Of a stretch of 9,927 nt of DNA, positions 1-6,838 are shown piece after piece; the stretch's first letter is position 1; every line of letters begins with the position of its first letter. The translations under genes and the position numbers were made by a program. The notes beneath the pieces are model-generated. The model did not search any database. It saw only the letters and a list, made by a program, of their open reading frames with translations, and was not told the DNA's origin. Source of the stretch: Deltaproteobacteria bacterium (lineage in GTDB: Bacteria; Desulfobacterota; Desulfobacteria; Desulfobacterales; ETH-SRB1); the NCBI GenBank assembly GCA_030627475.1, contig DAOURZ010000026.1, positions 1-9,927 on the forward strand, written 5' to 3'.

Positions 1-5
1 CTTGT

Positions 6-30
6 GGAAGTTAATTCGTCTCCGTTCCCT
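6..30 (+). repeat. Palindromic-repeat arm, copy A
   Basis: This stretch matches the right arm of a repeat seen three more times in the window (1191-1212, 1617-1640, 9791-9815). It shares the core GTTAATTCGTC and the end CGTTCC, with a small insertion in between. The matching left arm, if present, would lie before the window start, so only half of the element can be judged. It is intergenic. Confidence 0.6.
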
Positions 31-84
31 GGCACTTTTAAATATTATTTTTCAACGAACTAAATTGTTACCATGATTCAACAT

Positions 85-234
85 TCACCAACGAACTACT
101 TCCCTGCCATTTTCATCAATATAGAATTCTGCCACTGACATTTTTTTCTTTTTCTTCGATTGAAATATTTCAATTGTATTTTTTTGAATGATGCCATCTC
201 CCTTACCGCCGATGTGCGCCGAATACACAGACAT
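85..234 (-). CDS. Small hypothetical ORF, 49 aa, possible gene remnant
   Basis: This is a short minus-strand frame starting at the ATG at 234 and ending in TGA at 85-87, just downstream of the TonB-domain pseudogene. The product is polar, has a lysine-rich stretch in the middle (K27-K31) and ends in GREVVRW. The C-terminal phrase FYIDENGREVVRW resembles the beta-hairpin style of secreted or lipoprotein tails, but no family is recognised. No convincing ribosome binding site precedes the ATG. It may be a chance ORF, or a remnant of a gene that followed the TonB-domain gene. The rest of 1-272 shows nothing else except a repeat arm. Confidence 0.2.
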   Translation of the reverse strand: MSVYSAHIGGKGDGIIQKNTIEIFQSKKKKKMSVAEFYIDENGREVVRW

Positions 235-272
235 GTTGTCCCAGGATCTGAAAAATGAGGTTCAAAGGTATC

Positions 273-827
273 CTATAACGTCTTACGCTCAAAGCATGTT
301 GACTCAAATGCGATGGTCAGTTCTAAAGGAATATCTCTTTTAAACAAACGAGCGGGCGGCTTTGGAAAAGGATCAGCATCATTTACAGCCTTAAGAGCCG
401 CTGTATCAAGTATGCTGTGTCCCGACGATTTCACAATTTCAACACGGTATACGCTACCTTTGGGCGTAATAGTAAAGCGTACGGTTACATTGCCTTCTAT
501 CTGTTTGTTTTTTGCGGTATCAGGATATTTTTTGTGTCTTTCTATCTTAGCCGTATCATTGTAACCGTGGTACTCCAAATAAGATTTCATTGTAAAACCC
601 AAAGCGTCATAAAGATCTTTATTCTTTGGGTGTTGATTCTTAATGTGTTGATCGGTGATCATTTGTACAGGAGATAGAAAGACTTTCTTGTTATCAAATA
701 CCTTTTCGTATTCGGTAGCGTTGAATTCATAGGGAAAAAATCTCTTGTCTGTTGTTTAACAACCAACTAAGAAAAGTACAGTCAATAGTACCATTAATAT
801 AGTTTTTTTGCATTCATTCTTTTCCAT
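273..827 (-). pseudogene. TonB C-terminal-domain lipoprotein, broken by a nonsense codon
   Basis: Read from the ATG at 827, the frame gives an n-region (MEKNECKK), a hydrophobic h-region (ILMVLLTVLFLV) and the lipobox LVGC ending at Cys23. A TAA follows immediately at 756-758, and the frame then stays open for 160 codons to a TAG at 273-275. Residues about 96-175 form a TonB C-terminal domain: YPDTAKNKQIEGNV, then a VRFTITPKGSV strand, the SSGHSILDTAALKAV helix and a DPFPKPP turn. TGGAG-type ribosome binding (GGAG at 836-839, 8 nt spacing) and a promoter support 827 as the original start. The surviving ORF from the internal ATG at 662 (129 aa) lacks a ribosome binding site and any export signal. 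Intact relatives would be outer-membrane or periplasmic lipoproteins; a role in TonB-type energy coupling is not shown, because no proline-rich linker or N-terminal transmembrane anchor of classical TonB is present. A single base change, for example TCA to TAA, would explain the break. Confidence 0.75.
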
Positions 828-900
828 TTAAAAATCTCCGTGTGATATCTTATGGGGATTTTTTAAGAAGGCAATTCTCTTAAATCGGATCCTACTGAAA

Positions 901-928
901 ATTATATAATGTTCAGTGTTATATTCAA
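901..928 (-). promoter_or_regulatory. Sigma70-like promoter for the TonB-domain lipoprotein gene
   Basis: On the minus strand, TTGAAT (923-928; four of six match TTGACA) is followed after 16 nt by a perfect TATAAT (901-906). Transcription would begin near 894 and give a leader of roughly 67 nt before the ATG at 827. Position and orientation fit the pseudogene, suggesting that its promoter remains intact. The region is AT-rich, so a chance match cannot be excluded. Confidence 0.5.
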
Positions 929-1179
929 CTGGATATCTATTTCATGAAGAAGTTGTTTTAGTTCTGAAGAATTCATACGCTTGAACTCTATAGCATTATT
1001 TTCCTGTTATGTATGCCTTAAAAGTAAACTTTTTGATTTTTTTGCTATGAGTTAATATGCTTACTGGATACCATTGTATTTGAATAGGATACCTTCTTAG
1101 GTTCAATATTCGGTAAAAAATCAATTTATATATTTTCTCTTTACTTAATTATGATTTGTTGATATTAAGATATTTTTAA

Positions 1180-1212
1180 GGAACATGGATGAATTAATTC
1201 GTCCACGTTTCC
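1180..1212. repeat. Compact palindrome, repeat copy B
   Basis: The sequence is a near-perfect palindrome centred on GAATTAATTC (1191-1200). The left half (GGAACATGGAT) is the reverse complement of the right half (GTCCACGTTTCC) apart from two G:T-type differences and a one-base bulge. The right half is the same arm as in copies A, C and D. It has no loop, unlike copy C with 21 nt between arms, so it looks like a collapsed version. It could form a hairpin or cruciform. Confidence 0.65.
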
Positions 1213-1241
1213 AAGCATGTTTATTTAAATTTTAACATACA

Positions 1242-1345
1242 TAGTGTTTGAACAAAAACTATGATTTTTTGTCAAGGTCAAGGAAGATTAAATTTTTTAT
1301 CTGGTGCAGAGATTGGCGAAGAAGACAGTTTTAGTTTGGGCACTA
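1242..1345. repeat. Degenerate copy of the larger inverted-repeat element
   Basis: This stretch shares several blocks, in the same order, with the element at 1687-1840: TAGTGTTTGA at its start (1242-1251), TCAAGGAAG (1278-1286), and a later block where ATTGG (1313-1317) follows a GC(A)AGA-like run. It is shorter and lacks the centre of the fuller copy. Similarity outside these blocks is patchy, so the limits are approximate. Its position just after palindrome B repeats the arrangement seen with palindrome C and the fuller element. Confidence 0.4.
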
Positions 1346-1377
1346 CTTAGCGTCTCTGATGCGAACTTTTTTTTGAC

Positions 1378-1384
1378 AGGAGGG
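1378..1384 (+). promoter_or_regulatory. Strong Shine-Dalgarno for the 52-aa peptide
   Basis: AGGAGGG lies 8 nt before the ATG at 1393. It is the best ribosome binding site in the window and is the main reason for treating the small ORF as a real gene. Confidence 0.75.
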
Positions 1385-1392
1385 TTATAAAA

Positions 1393-1551
1393 ATGGATAT
1401 CAGCAGGAAATTGGGAATCCTGGTTTTTTTTGGTGTACCTGCAATCGTAGGCGGCGGCATTGTTTATGCTCTATTCGGTAACAGCTATCCTGCTGTATTT
1501 ATATATGAATTCCTTCTTTTATTAACTGCCGGTGTTTTTGTCAGCAAATAA
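1393..1551 (+). CDS. Small two-helix membrane peptide, 52 aa, unknown function
   Basis: The ORF encodes a short basic start (MDISRK), a first hydrophobic segment (about residues 7-29, containing VPAIVGGGIVYALFG), a tight turn NSYP, and a second hydrophobic segment (about 33-50), ending VSK. This predicts a helical hairpin in the inner membrane with both ends probably cytoplasmic because of the N-terminal Arg-Lys and C-terminal Lys. An almost ideal Shine-Dalgarno precedes it. It stands alone among intergenic repeats, between palindrome copies B and C, with no adjacent partner gene. No family is recognised. A small toxin of the type I class, a subunit or a regulator of a membrane complex are all possible, but the sequence does not decide. 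The Gly-rich first helix and the glutamate in the second (E39) are the notable features. Confidence 0.65.
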   Translation: MDISRKLGILVFFGVPAIVGGGIVYALFGNSYPAVFIYEFLLLLTAGVFVSK

Positions 1552-1571
1552 AGAACTCGTCCTTCAAATTT

Positions 1572-1640
1572 AGGGTCATGGCCGAAATAATTTCCTAAAG
1601 CAGGTGTATAGATTCGGGAAGTTAATTCGTCCACGTTCCT
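1572..1640. repeat. Imperfect inverted repeat, copy C (most complete member)
   Basis: Two 24-nt arms (1572-1595 and 1617-1640) are reverse complements at 18 of 24 positions and enclose a 21-nt loop. The left arm contains GGTCATGGCCGAAATAA; the right arm contains GTTAATTCGTCCACGTTCC. The right arm recurs at 6-30, 1191-1212 and 9791-9815. All four right arms lie on the same strand. The structure resembles a REP-like or miniature palindromic element. It begins about 20 nt after the stop of the 52-aa gene and might also act as a terminator-like or mRNA-stabilising hairpin, although no T-tract follows. Confidence 0.65.
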
Positions 1641-1686
1641 TAATATACTATACCTTCGCATAAACAGCCACGGAACTTTCTTTTTC

Positions 1687-1840
1687 TAGTGTTTGAGAGA
1701 CCTTTGCAAAATGCTTAATTTGGTTCAAATTCAAGGAAGGTGAAAATTTTAACCTTAGGAATATATTAAGTATTTCGAGGCTTAAAATTTAAACCTGACG
1801 CAAAAATTGGGCAAAGAGGGGGCGTTATGCAAAAGTTTCA
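1687..1840. repeat. Imperfect inverted-repeat element, about 150 bp
   Basis: The outer ends are inverted copies: 1697-1714 (GAGACCTTTGCAAAATGC) and 1822-1839 (GCGTTATGCAAAAGTTTC), matching at 14 of 18 positions. A second, inner pair lies at 1739-1755 and 1778-1795, built around AAAATTT, with a 22-nt centre. Between outer and inner pairs the arms have diverged. No ORF of note is inside. It looks like a MITE-like or large palindromic intergenic element. A partial copy lies at 1242-1345. No clear target-site duplication was found. Confidence 0.5.
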
Positions 1841-1900
1841 TGGAGAGGGTAATCGTGGCTCTTCGTTAAATCTATCCCCGCAATTGTGCTCCTTGCTCTC

Positions 1901-1926
1901 CCCCCTTGAGTGAATGCGTGAGGGGG
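1901..1926 (+). promoter_or_regulatory. G/C hairpin just before the AI-2E-family gene
   Basis: CCCCCT (1901-1906) can pair with AGGGGG (1921-1926) around a 14-nt loop. The stem ends 4 nt before the GGAGG ribosome binding site (1931-1935), which itself stands only 4 nt from the ATG at 1940. The hairpin could influence ribosome access, but nothing shows that it is regulated. Confidence 0.35.
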
Positions 1927-1939
1927 AAATGGAGGTACT

Positions 1940-3022
1940 ATGCAGAATAAAGCTCCCCGTGATATTATTCTGTGGTTTTTTCTTTTTATTTTTCTTGTTT
2001 CAACGTTTATGATAGGCTGGCTTTTCTGGCCATTTATATCAATTATTGTTCTTGGTTCCGTTGTTACAGGTATCTTCAACCCTGTTTATAAATTTGTAAG
2101 AATTAAAGATAAAATAAATCCTCCTTTTGCATCATTTTTAACCTGTATAATTATATTTGCTGTATTGTTTGTTCCCATAGTTTTTTTTGTGAGTATTTTA
2201 TCTAATGAGGCTTACGAACTGTATCTTACAGCAAAAAGTGCCGAATTAGGCAAACAGATCAAAACTATACTTGAAAGCAGCCATATTCTTGAAAATACAA
2301 ACAATATACTATCGAATTTTGATATTAAGCTTACCGGAGAAGAACTTAACAAAACGATTTCGGAATTGGGTAAAGTTATTGGTCTGTTTCTGTATGAACA
2401 GGCAAGCGCCATAGCATCGAATGTGTTTAGCCTGTTAATAAATTTCTTTTTTATGCTGCTTGTTATCTATTTCCTGTTTATAGATGGAAATAAAATTATA
2501 TCGTTTATAATTGGTCTTTCCCCTCTGCCAAAAGAACAAAATGAAAAATTGATTCAAAAATTTAAGGACATGGCAGGAGCCATTCTAATCGGCAATGGAC
2601 TTGGCGGTTTAATCCAGGGTACACTCGGTGGTTTGGTTTTTATGATATTCGGCTTGAAATCGCCTTTTTTGTGGGGTGTAATTATGGCCATGCTCGCATT
2701 CCTCCCGATTATCGGAATTGGTGTTGTATTTATTCCTGCAAGCATTTATCTTTTTTTACAAGGAAGGATTGCAGCGGGCATATTTTTCATTATATTTTAT
2801 TTAATTTTGTCTGGTGCAATTGAGTATATCTTCAAACCCAGGTTGGTTGGCGAACGCGTTAAAATGCATACGCTTTTAGTCTTTTTTTCCATAATTGGAG
2901 GATTGAAATTATTCGGAATCCTCGGCATAATTTATGGCCCGCTTGTTGTAACGGCATTCTTGACATTAACGGATATTTATCATTCAAGTTATCAAAAAAT
3001 AATTGAGCCCATGAGAAAGTGA
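1940..3022 (+). CDS. AI-2E/PerM-family integral membrane protein
   Basis: This 360-aa protein belongs to the AI-2E transporter (PerM, formerly UPF0118) family, whose members have been linked to autoinducer-2 export, Na+/H+ antiport or other efflux; the substrate here is unknown. Two or three N-terminal hydrophobic segments (about 10-47 and 64-88) are followed by a charged, amphipathic stretch (about 89-150), a long membrane segment (158-182), then a strongly hydrophobic C-terminal half. The family hallmarks are visible there: GNGLGGLIQGTLGG (218-231), AFLPIIGIG (253-261), and the signature EYIFKPRLVGERVKMH (295-310) followed by SIIGGLKLFGILGIIYGPL (317-335). Length is normal. The start at 1940 has a GGAGG, though with a short 4-nt spacer. 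gyrA follows after 34 nt, so the two may share a transcript; no functional link is known. Confidence 0.88.
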   Translation: MQNKAPRDIILWFFLFIFLVSTFMIGWLFWPFISIIVLGSVVTGIFNPVYKFVRIKDKINPPFASFLTCIIIFAVLFVPIVFFVSILSNEAYELYLTAKSAELGKQIKTILESSHILENTNNILSNFDIKLTGEELNKTISELGKVIGLFLYEQASAIASNVFSLLINFFFMLLVIYFLFIDGNKIISFIIGLSPLPKEQNEKLIQKFKDMAGAILIGNGLGGLIQGTLGGLVFMIFGLKSPFLWGVIMAMLAFLPIIGIGVVFIPASIYLFLQGRIAAGIFFIIFYLILSGAIEYIFKPRLVGERVKMHTLLVFFSIIGGLKLFGILGIIYGPLVVTAFLTLTDIYHSSYQKIIEPMRK

Positions 3023-3044
3023 CTCTGAACCCTGAATTTTTAGG

Positions 3045-3056
3045 TATATATATATA
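3045..3056 (+). repeat. (TA)6 tract between ribosome binding site and gyrA start
   Basis: Six TA units separate a minimal AGG (3042-3044) from the gyrA ATG at 3057. Loss or gain of units would change the spacing of ribosome binding site and start codon. The tract also creates a TATAAT (3053-3058) overlapping the start codon, with no matching -35 box, so it is not taken as a promoter. Confidence 0.6.
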
Positions 3057-5483
3057 ATGCAAACAGAAAAACTGTCCGGAATAAGTATCGAAAGCGAGAT
3101 GAAAAAATCTTATCTTGATTATGCAATGAGTGTCATTATAGGCAGAGCGCTCCCGGATGTACGTGATGGGCTGAAACCGGTACATCGGCGCTCTCTATTT
3201 GCCATGCGCGAATTGAAAAATGACTGGAATAAACCATATAAGAAGTCTGCACGTATTGTTGGTGATGTCATAGGTAAATATCACCCGCATGGTGACAGCG
3301 CCGTTTATGACACTATTGTTCGCATGGCACAGAATTTTTCTCTTAGATATCCTCTGGTGGACGGTCAGGGTAATTTCGGGTCTATAGATGGCGACCCGCC
3401 TGCTGCGATGAGATACACTGAAATCAGGATGACACGCCTGGCACATCAGATGTTAGAAGATCTGGATAAAGAAACTGTTGATTTTACTGCAAACTATGAT
3501 GAATCTTTAACAGAACCCTCTGTTCTTCCATCCAAATTTCCCAATCTCCTTGTTAACGGGTCATCCGGCATAGCTGTAGGCATGACGACTAACATTCCGC
3601 CGCATAATCTTACTGAGGTTATTGACGCAATAAAAGCCATTATTGATAATCCTGATATTACAATACAGGAAATAATGAAATTTGTACCCGGGCCCGATCT
3701 TCCTACTGCCGGTATTATTTACGGAAAAAAAGGAATATATGATGCATACAATACCGGTAGAGGAATATTTCGAATGCGAGCCAGAGTTGCAATTGAAAAG
3801 GATAAAAGGACGCAGAAAAAAAGTATCATAGTTACAGAACTCCCCTATCAGGTTAACAAAGCCAAACTCATAGCAAATACGGCAATTTTGATAAAAAACA
3901 AACAAATTGATGGTATAAAATTTGTAAGAGATGAATCCGACAGACAAGGGATGAGAATAGTTTTTCGTCTTAAAAAAGACTCTATTGCAGAGGTTGTCAT
4001 CAATCAGCTTTATAAACATACCAGGCTTGAGAGCAGTTTTGGAATTATCTTTCTTGCTATTGTAAACAACCGTCCCGAGCTTCTCACTTTTAAAGAAATT
4101 CTTGAATATTTCATTCTCCACCGCAAAGAAATAATTGTTAGACGTACACGGTTTGAGTTAAAAAAGGCTGAAGAACGCGCCCATATTCTTGAAGGTTTAA
4201 AAATTGCGCTTGAAAATCTTGATGATGTTATCTCACTGATAAAGCGATCAAAATCGCCCGGAGAAGCAAAAATACGCCTTATTGAAAAATTTGAATTAAC
4301 CGTAATTCAGGCACAGGCAATACTTGATATGCGCCTGCAGAAGCTTACAGGACTTGAGCAGGAAAAAATATTAGAAGAATATAAAAATATTCTTAAAGAT
4401 ATATTCAGGTTTAAAGAAATACTATCAAGTGAACGAATTATTGAAGGTATTATAAAAGACGAGCTGACAGAGATACAAAATGATTTCGGAGATCAGCGAC
4501 GCACAGAAATAACCGCCTCCACCAAAGAAATTACTATAGAGGATATGATAGTTGAGGAAGATATGGTAGTCAGCATTTCAAACAGCGGTTATATAAAAAG
4601 AACCCCGATTACAGTTTATCAAAGCCAGCACCGTGGCGGCAAAGGAAAAAGCGCCATGGCAACGAAAGAAGAAGATTTTGCCAAACATATCTTTGTTGCT
4701 TCAACACACCATACCTTTCTGTTTTTTACAAATCTTGGCAAAGTGTACTGGTGTAAAGTATATGAAATTCCCCAGTCTGGTCGTGTCAGTCGTGGCAAGG
4801 CAATTGTCAATCTTCTTAACTTTGAAAAAGACGAAAAGCTCGCCACGGTACTTGCTGTAAAATCATTTGAATCCGGTTCCTATATTCTTATGGCAACAAA
4901 AAACGGTTTGATTAAAAAAACAGATATTATGGCTTACAGCCGGCCCAGAATCGGAGGTATAATTGCACTTAATCTGGCGGCTGACGACAAATTGATTGGA
5001 GCAAGGATAACCGATGGCACAATGAATATCTTTTTATGTTCCGGGAATGGCAAGTCGATCCGCTTTCATGAGTCAGACGCACGCCCTATAGGACGTAATG
5101 CAAGAGGTGTTCGCGGAATGCGTCTTGTTGAAGGGGATTATATCGTCGGCATGGAAGTTTTAAGCCATGGTCAAACCTTGTTTTCCGTTACGGAAAACGG
5201 ATATGGAAAAAGAACATCTATTGACGAGTATCCTGTTCAAAAACGCGGCGGTAAGGGAGTAATTACAATAAAAACAAGCAAGCGAAATGGTCAGGTTGTT
5301 TCAATAATGCTTGTAGAAGAAGTTGATGATCTTATGCTAATGACGAATATAGGCAAGATCATACGCATACATATTCAAGGGATATCAGTTATTAGCCGTA
5401 ACACTCAGGGCGTGAAGCTTATCAATATAGCTGACGACGAGAAAGTTGTGGGTGCTGTCGGACTAATTGAAAAGGGAAAATAA
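3057..5483 (+). CDS. gyrA: DNA gyrase subunit A
   Basis: This 808-aa protein is the DNA-breaking and rejoining subunit of gyrase (A2B2), which introduces negative supercoils using ATP hydrolysed by GyrB. The N-terminal half carries [20 protein letters not shown] (15-34), the DNA-gate helix region [10 protein letters not shown] (76-85), and the active-site AAMRYTE with catalytic Tyr120 next to Arg119. In the quinolone-resistance region, Ser81 and Asp85 (Ser83 and Asp87 in E. coli) are the sensitive-type residues. The coiled-coil tower and exit gate follow to about 485, with [11 protein letters not shown] (400-410) and [15 protein letters not shown] (420-434). The C-terminal beta-pinwheel (about 490-805) has a GyrA-box QHRGGKG (524-530) and a second box-like QKRGGKG (728-734), which supports GyrA over ParC. 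The acidic C-terminal tail of enterobacterial GyrA is absent. The ribosome binding site is weak. gpsA starts 4 nt after the stop. gyrB is not in the window. Confidence 0.97.
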   Translation: MQTEKLSGISIESEMKKSYLDYAMSVIIGRALPDVRDGLKPVHRRSLFAMRELKNDWNKPYKKSARIVGDVIGKYHPHGDSAVYDTIVRMAQNFSLRYPLVDGQGNFGSIDGDPPAAMRYTEIRMTRLAHQMLEDLDKETVDFTANYDESLTEPSVLPSKFPNLLVNGSSGIAVGMTTNIPPHNLTEVIDAIKAIIDNPDITIQEIMKFVPGPDLPTAGIIYGKKGIYDAYNTGRGIFRMRARVAIEKDKRTQKKSIIVTELPYQVNKAKLIANTAILIKNKQIDGIKFVRDESDRQGMRIVFRLKKDSIAEVVINQLYKHTRLESSFGIIFLAIVNNRPELLTFKEILEYFILHRKEIIVRRTRFELKKAEERAHILEGLKIALENLDDVISLIKRSKSPGEAKIRLIEKFELTVIQAQAILDMRLQKLTGLEQEKILEEYKNILKDIFRFKEILSSERIIEGIIKDELTEIQNDFGDQRRTEITASTKEITIEDMIVEEDMVVSISNSGYIKRTPITVYQSQHRGGKGKSAMATKEEDFAKHIFVASTHHTFLFFTNLGKVYWCKVYEIPQSGRVSRGKAIVNLLNFEKDEKLATVLAVKSFESGSYILMATKNGLIKKTDIMAYSRPRIGGIIALNLAADDKLIGARITDGTMNIFLCSGNGKSIRFHESDARPIGRNARGVRGMRLVEGDYIVGMEVLSHGQTLFSVTENGYGKRTSIDEYPVQKRGGKGVITIKTSKRNGQVVSIMLVEEVDDLMLMTNIGKIIRIHIQGISVISRNTQGVKLINIADDEKVVGAVGLIEKGK

Positions 5484-5487
5484 TATC

Positions 5488-6522
5488 ATGATGCAAAATA
5501 ACTTAGATATAAATTCAATTAAAATAGGTGTTGTTGGGGCTGGAAGCTGGGGTACAGCTATCGCAAATCATCTTGGTTTAAAAGGTTTTAAGGTTGATTT
5601 ATGGGTATTTGAAAAGGAAGTTAAAGACCAGATTGATAAGCATAGAGAAAACAAAATTTTTCTTCCCGGTTTTACACTTTCTTCAAATATATTTCCATCA
5701 AATGATCTTCGTCCTGTAGTATCAGATAAAGACATTATAATAATTGTTGTCCCATCACATCTTGTGAGGGAAATGTCTCGCAAAATTACAGGCCTGATCT
5801 CAAAGGATACAATTATAGTATCAGCCTCCAAAGGTATCGAGAACAAAACTCATTTAACGATGTCCGGCGTGCTGAAAGAAACGCTTCCTGAAATTCCGAA
5901 AAACAGACTATCAGTCATCTCTGGTCCCAGCTTTGCCAAAGAAGTTGCGAAAAAGGTTCCAACTCTGGTCACTGTGGCATCAAAAGACAAAGATGTTGCT
6001 GAATTTGTACAGCATGTTTTTTCCACAGAGTTTTTCAGGGTTTATACTACTGATGATTTAATCGGCGTTGAATTAGGCGGTTCCGTAAAAAATATTATCG
6101 CCATTGCAGCAGGAATAATAGATGGGCTTGAGTTTGGATTAAATACAAGAGCAGCTCTGATAACGAGAGGGCTCGCAGAAATGAAGCGACTTGGATTAAA
6201 GTTAGGGGCAAGCTCACATACTTTTGCAGGGCTTGCAGGTATTGGTGATTTGATTCTTACCTGTACCGGAGATTTAAGCCGTAATCACACAGTGGGCAAA
6301 AAAATTGGAGAAGGAAAGAAGTTAAACGAAATCCTTTCTGAAATGAACATGGTTGCAGAGGGAGTAAAAACAGCGAAGTCTATTTATAACCTCTCAAAAA
6401 AAATTGATATTGAAATGCCTATCTGTCAGGAAATTTATAATATTCTTTATAACGATGCTTCACCTGAAGAGGCTGCACACCGGTTGATGAATCGTGATCT
6501 CAAGCAGGAAAAGGATGAATAA
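5488..6522 (+). CDS. gpsA: NAD(P)H-dependent glycerol-3-phosphate dehydrogenase
   Basis: The enzyme reduces dihydroxyacetone phosphate to sn-glycerol 3-phosphate in the cytoplasm, the backbone precursor of phospholipids. Numbered from the ATG at 5488 (344 aa), the Rossmann nucleotide loop is GVVGAGSWGTA (14-24). The family blocks ASKGIE (113-118), SGPSFAKEV (145-153), LGGSVKNIIAIAAG (196-209; Lys201 is the expected catalytic lysine), GLAGIGDLILTCT (248-260) and SRNHTVG (264-270) follow in order, and VAEGVKTA (289-296) closes the active site. Length is typical. The frame can also be opened from a TTG at 5467 inside gyrA, but AAGGGA (5472-5477) is well placed for the ATG at 5488, and family members begin close to the Rossmann strand; the ATG at 5491 is a further option. 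It probably shares a transcript with gyrA upstream and with the small gene overlapping its stop. Confidence 0.96.
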   Translation: MMQNNLDINSIKIGVVGAGSWGTAIANHLGLKGFKVDLWVFEKEVKDQIDKHRENKIFLPGFTLSSNIFPSNDLRPVVSDKDIIIIVVPSHLVREMSRKITGLISKDTIIVSASKGIENKTHLTMSGVLKETLPEIPKNRLSVISGPSFAKEVAKKVPTLVTVASKDKDVAEFVQHVFSTEFFRVYTTDDLIGVELGGSVKNIIAIAAGIIDGLEFGLNTRAALITRGLAEMKRLGLKLGASSHTFAGLAGIGDLILTCTGDLSRNHTVGKKIGEGKKLNEILSEMNMVAEGVKTAKSIYNLSKKIDIEMPICQEIYNILYNDASPEEAAHRLMNRDLKQEKDE

Positions 6523-6781
6523 AAAAGAATATCCGCAATGCTTTGGGGTGCTTGATTCTGTTTTTCCCAAGAAAGAGAATGATCTCAGAATTACCCCCCC
6601 GGACTGTTTCGCCTGTTCTCATAAAACAGAGTGCTTAAAATCGGCAATGCAGGGACAGGGTGGATTGAAAGTTAAAGATGAATTTGTTGACAGAGCATAT
6701 GAGTCCGGAATAATAGGCTTTCTGGAAAGATGGTCTAAAAAAAAAGACATTGATCGCAGGATTAAGAAGAGCAGGGGATAA
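6515..6781 (+). CDS. Conserved-looking small four-cysteine protein, unknown function
   Basis: The 88-aa product starts at an ATG that overlaps the gpsA stop by 8 nt, with AGGAAAAGG directly upstream, so it is likely translationally coupled to gpsA. A GTG at 6494 would add seven residues but has no clear ribosome binding site. The visible feature is a cysteine set: Cys9, then Cys31, Cys34 and Cys40 in PPDCFACSHKTECL, a CxxCx5C arrangement with one distant partner. This could bind zinc or an iron-sulfur cluster. The C-terminal half (about 50-88) is helical and charged, ending in a lysine/arginine-rich tail (KKKDIDRRIKKSRG) that might contact nucleic acid. No family is recognised. pgk follows after 57 nt. 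The tight packing and compositional match to its neighbours argue for a real gene. Confidence 0.75.
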   Translation: MNKKEYPQCFGVLDSVFPKKENDLRITPPDCFACSHKTECLKSAMQGQGGLKVKDEFVDRAYESGIIGFLERWSKKKDIDRRIKKSRG

Positions 6782-6838
6782 ATAACAGGGTAGGGGTAGC
6801 AAAAGTCAGAGGGCAGAGATTGGGAGAAACCGATTAAT

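Larger units (their letters stand above)
929..1377. other. Gene-free AT-rich interval with repeat copies
   Basis: No convincing gene is seen on either strand between the lipoprotein promoter and the small membrane-peptide gene. The interval contains a compact palindrome at 1180-1212 and a degenerate repeat at 1242-1345, both annotated separately. The remaining sequence is AT-rich and broken by stops in all frames. The longest fragment noticed is a 24-codon minus-strand ORF beginning MNSSELKQLL, too short to call. Confidence 0.6.

Noticed and set aside
756..758. Recoding of the TAA in the lipoprotein gene
   Set aside because: UAA is not a selenocysteine or pyrrolysine codon, and TAA ends gyrA, gpsA and pgk here, so a genuine stop is the simple reading.
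3053..3058. TATAAT as a gyrA promoter
   Set aside because: It overlaps the start codon and has no -35 box at the right distance; it is a by-product of the TA tract.
3282..3311. Quinolone-resistance mutation in gyrA
   Set aside because: Ser81 and Asp85, the positions that usually change, are of the sensitive type.
3561..4121. 186-aa minus-strand ORF inside gyrA
   Set aside because: It lies wholly within a gyrA region with well-conserved protein sequence, has an erratic composition and no known motif; it is a shadow frame.
5467..5487. TTG start for gpsA inside gyrA
   Set aside because: It would add seven residues with no family support; an ATG with a suitable ribosome binding site lies at 5488.
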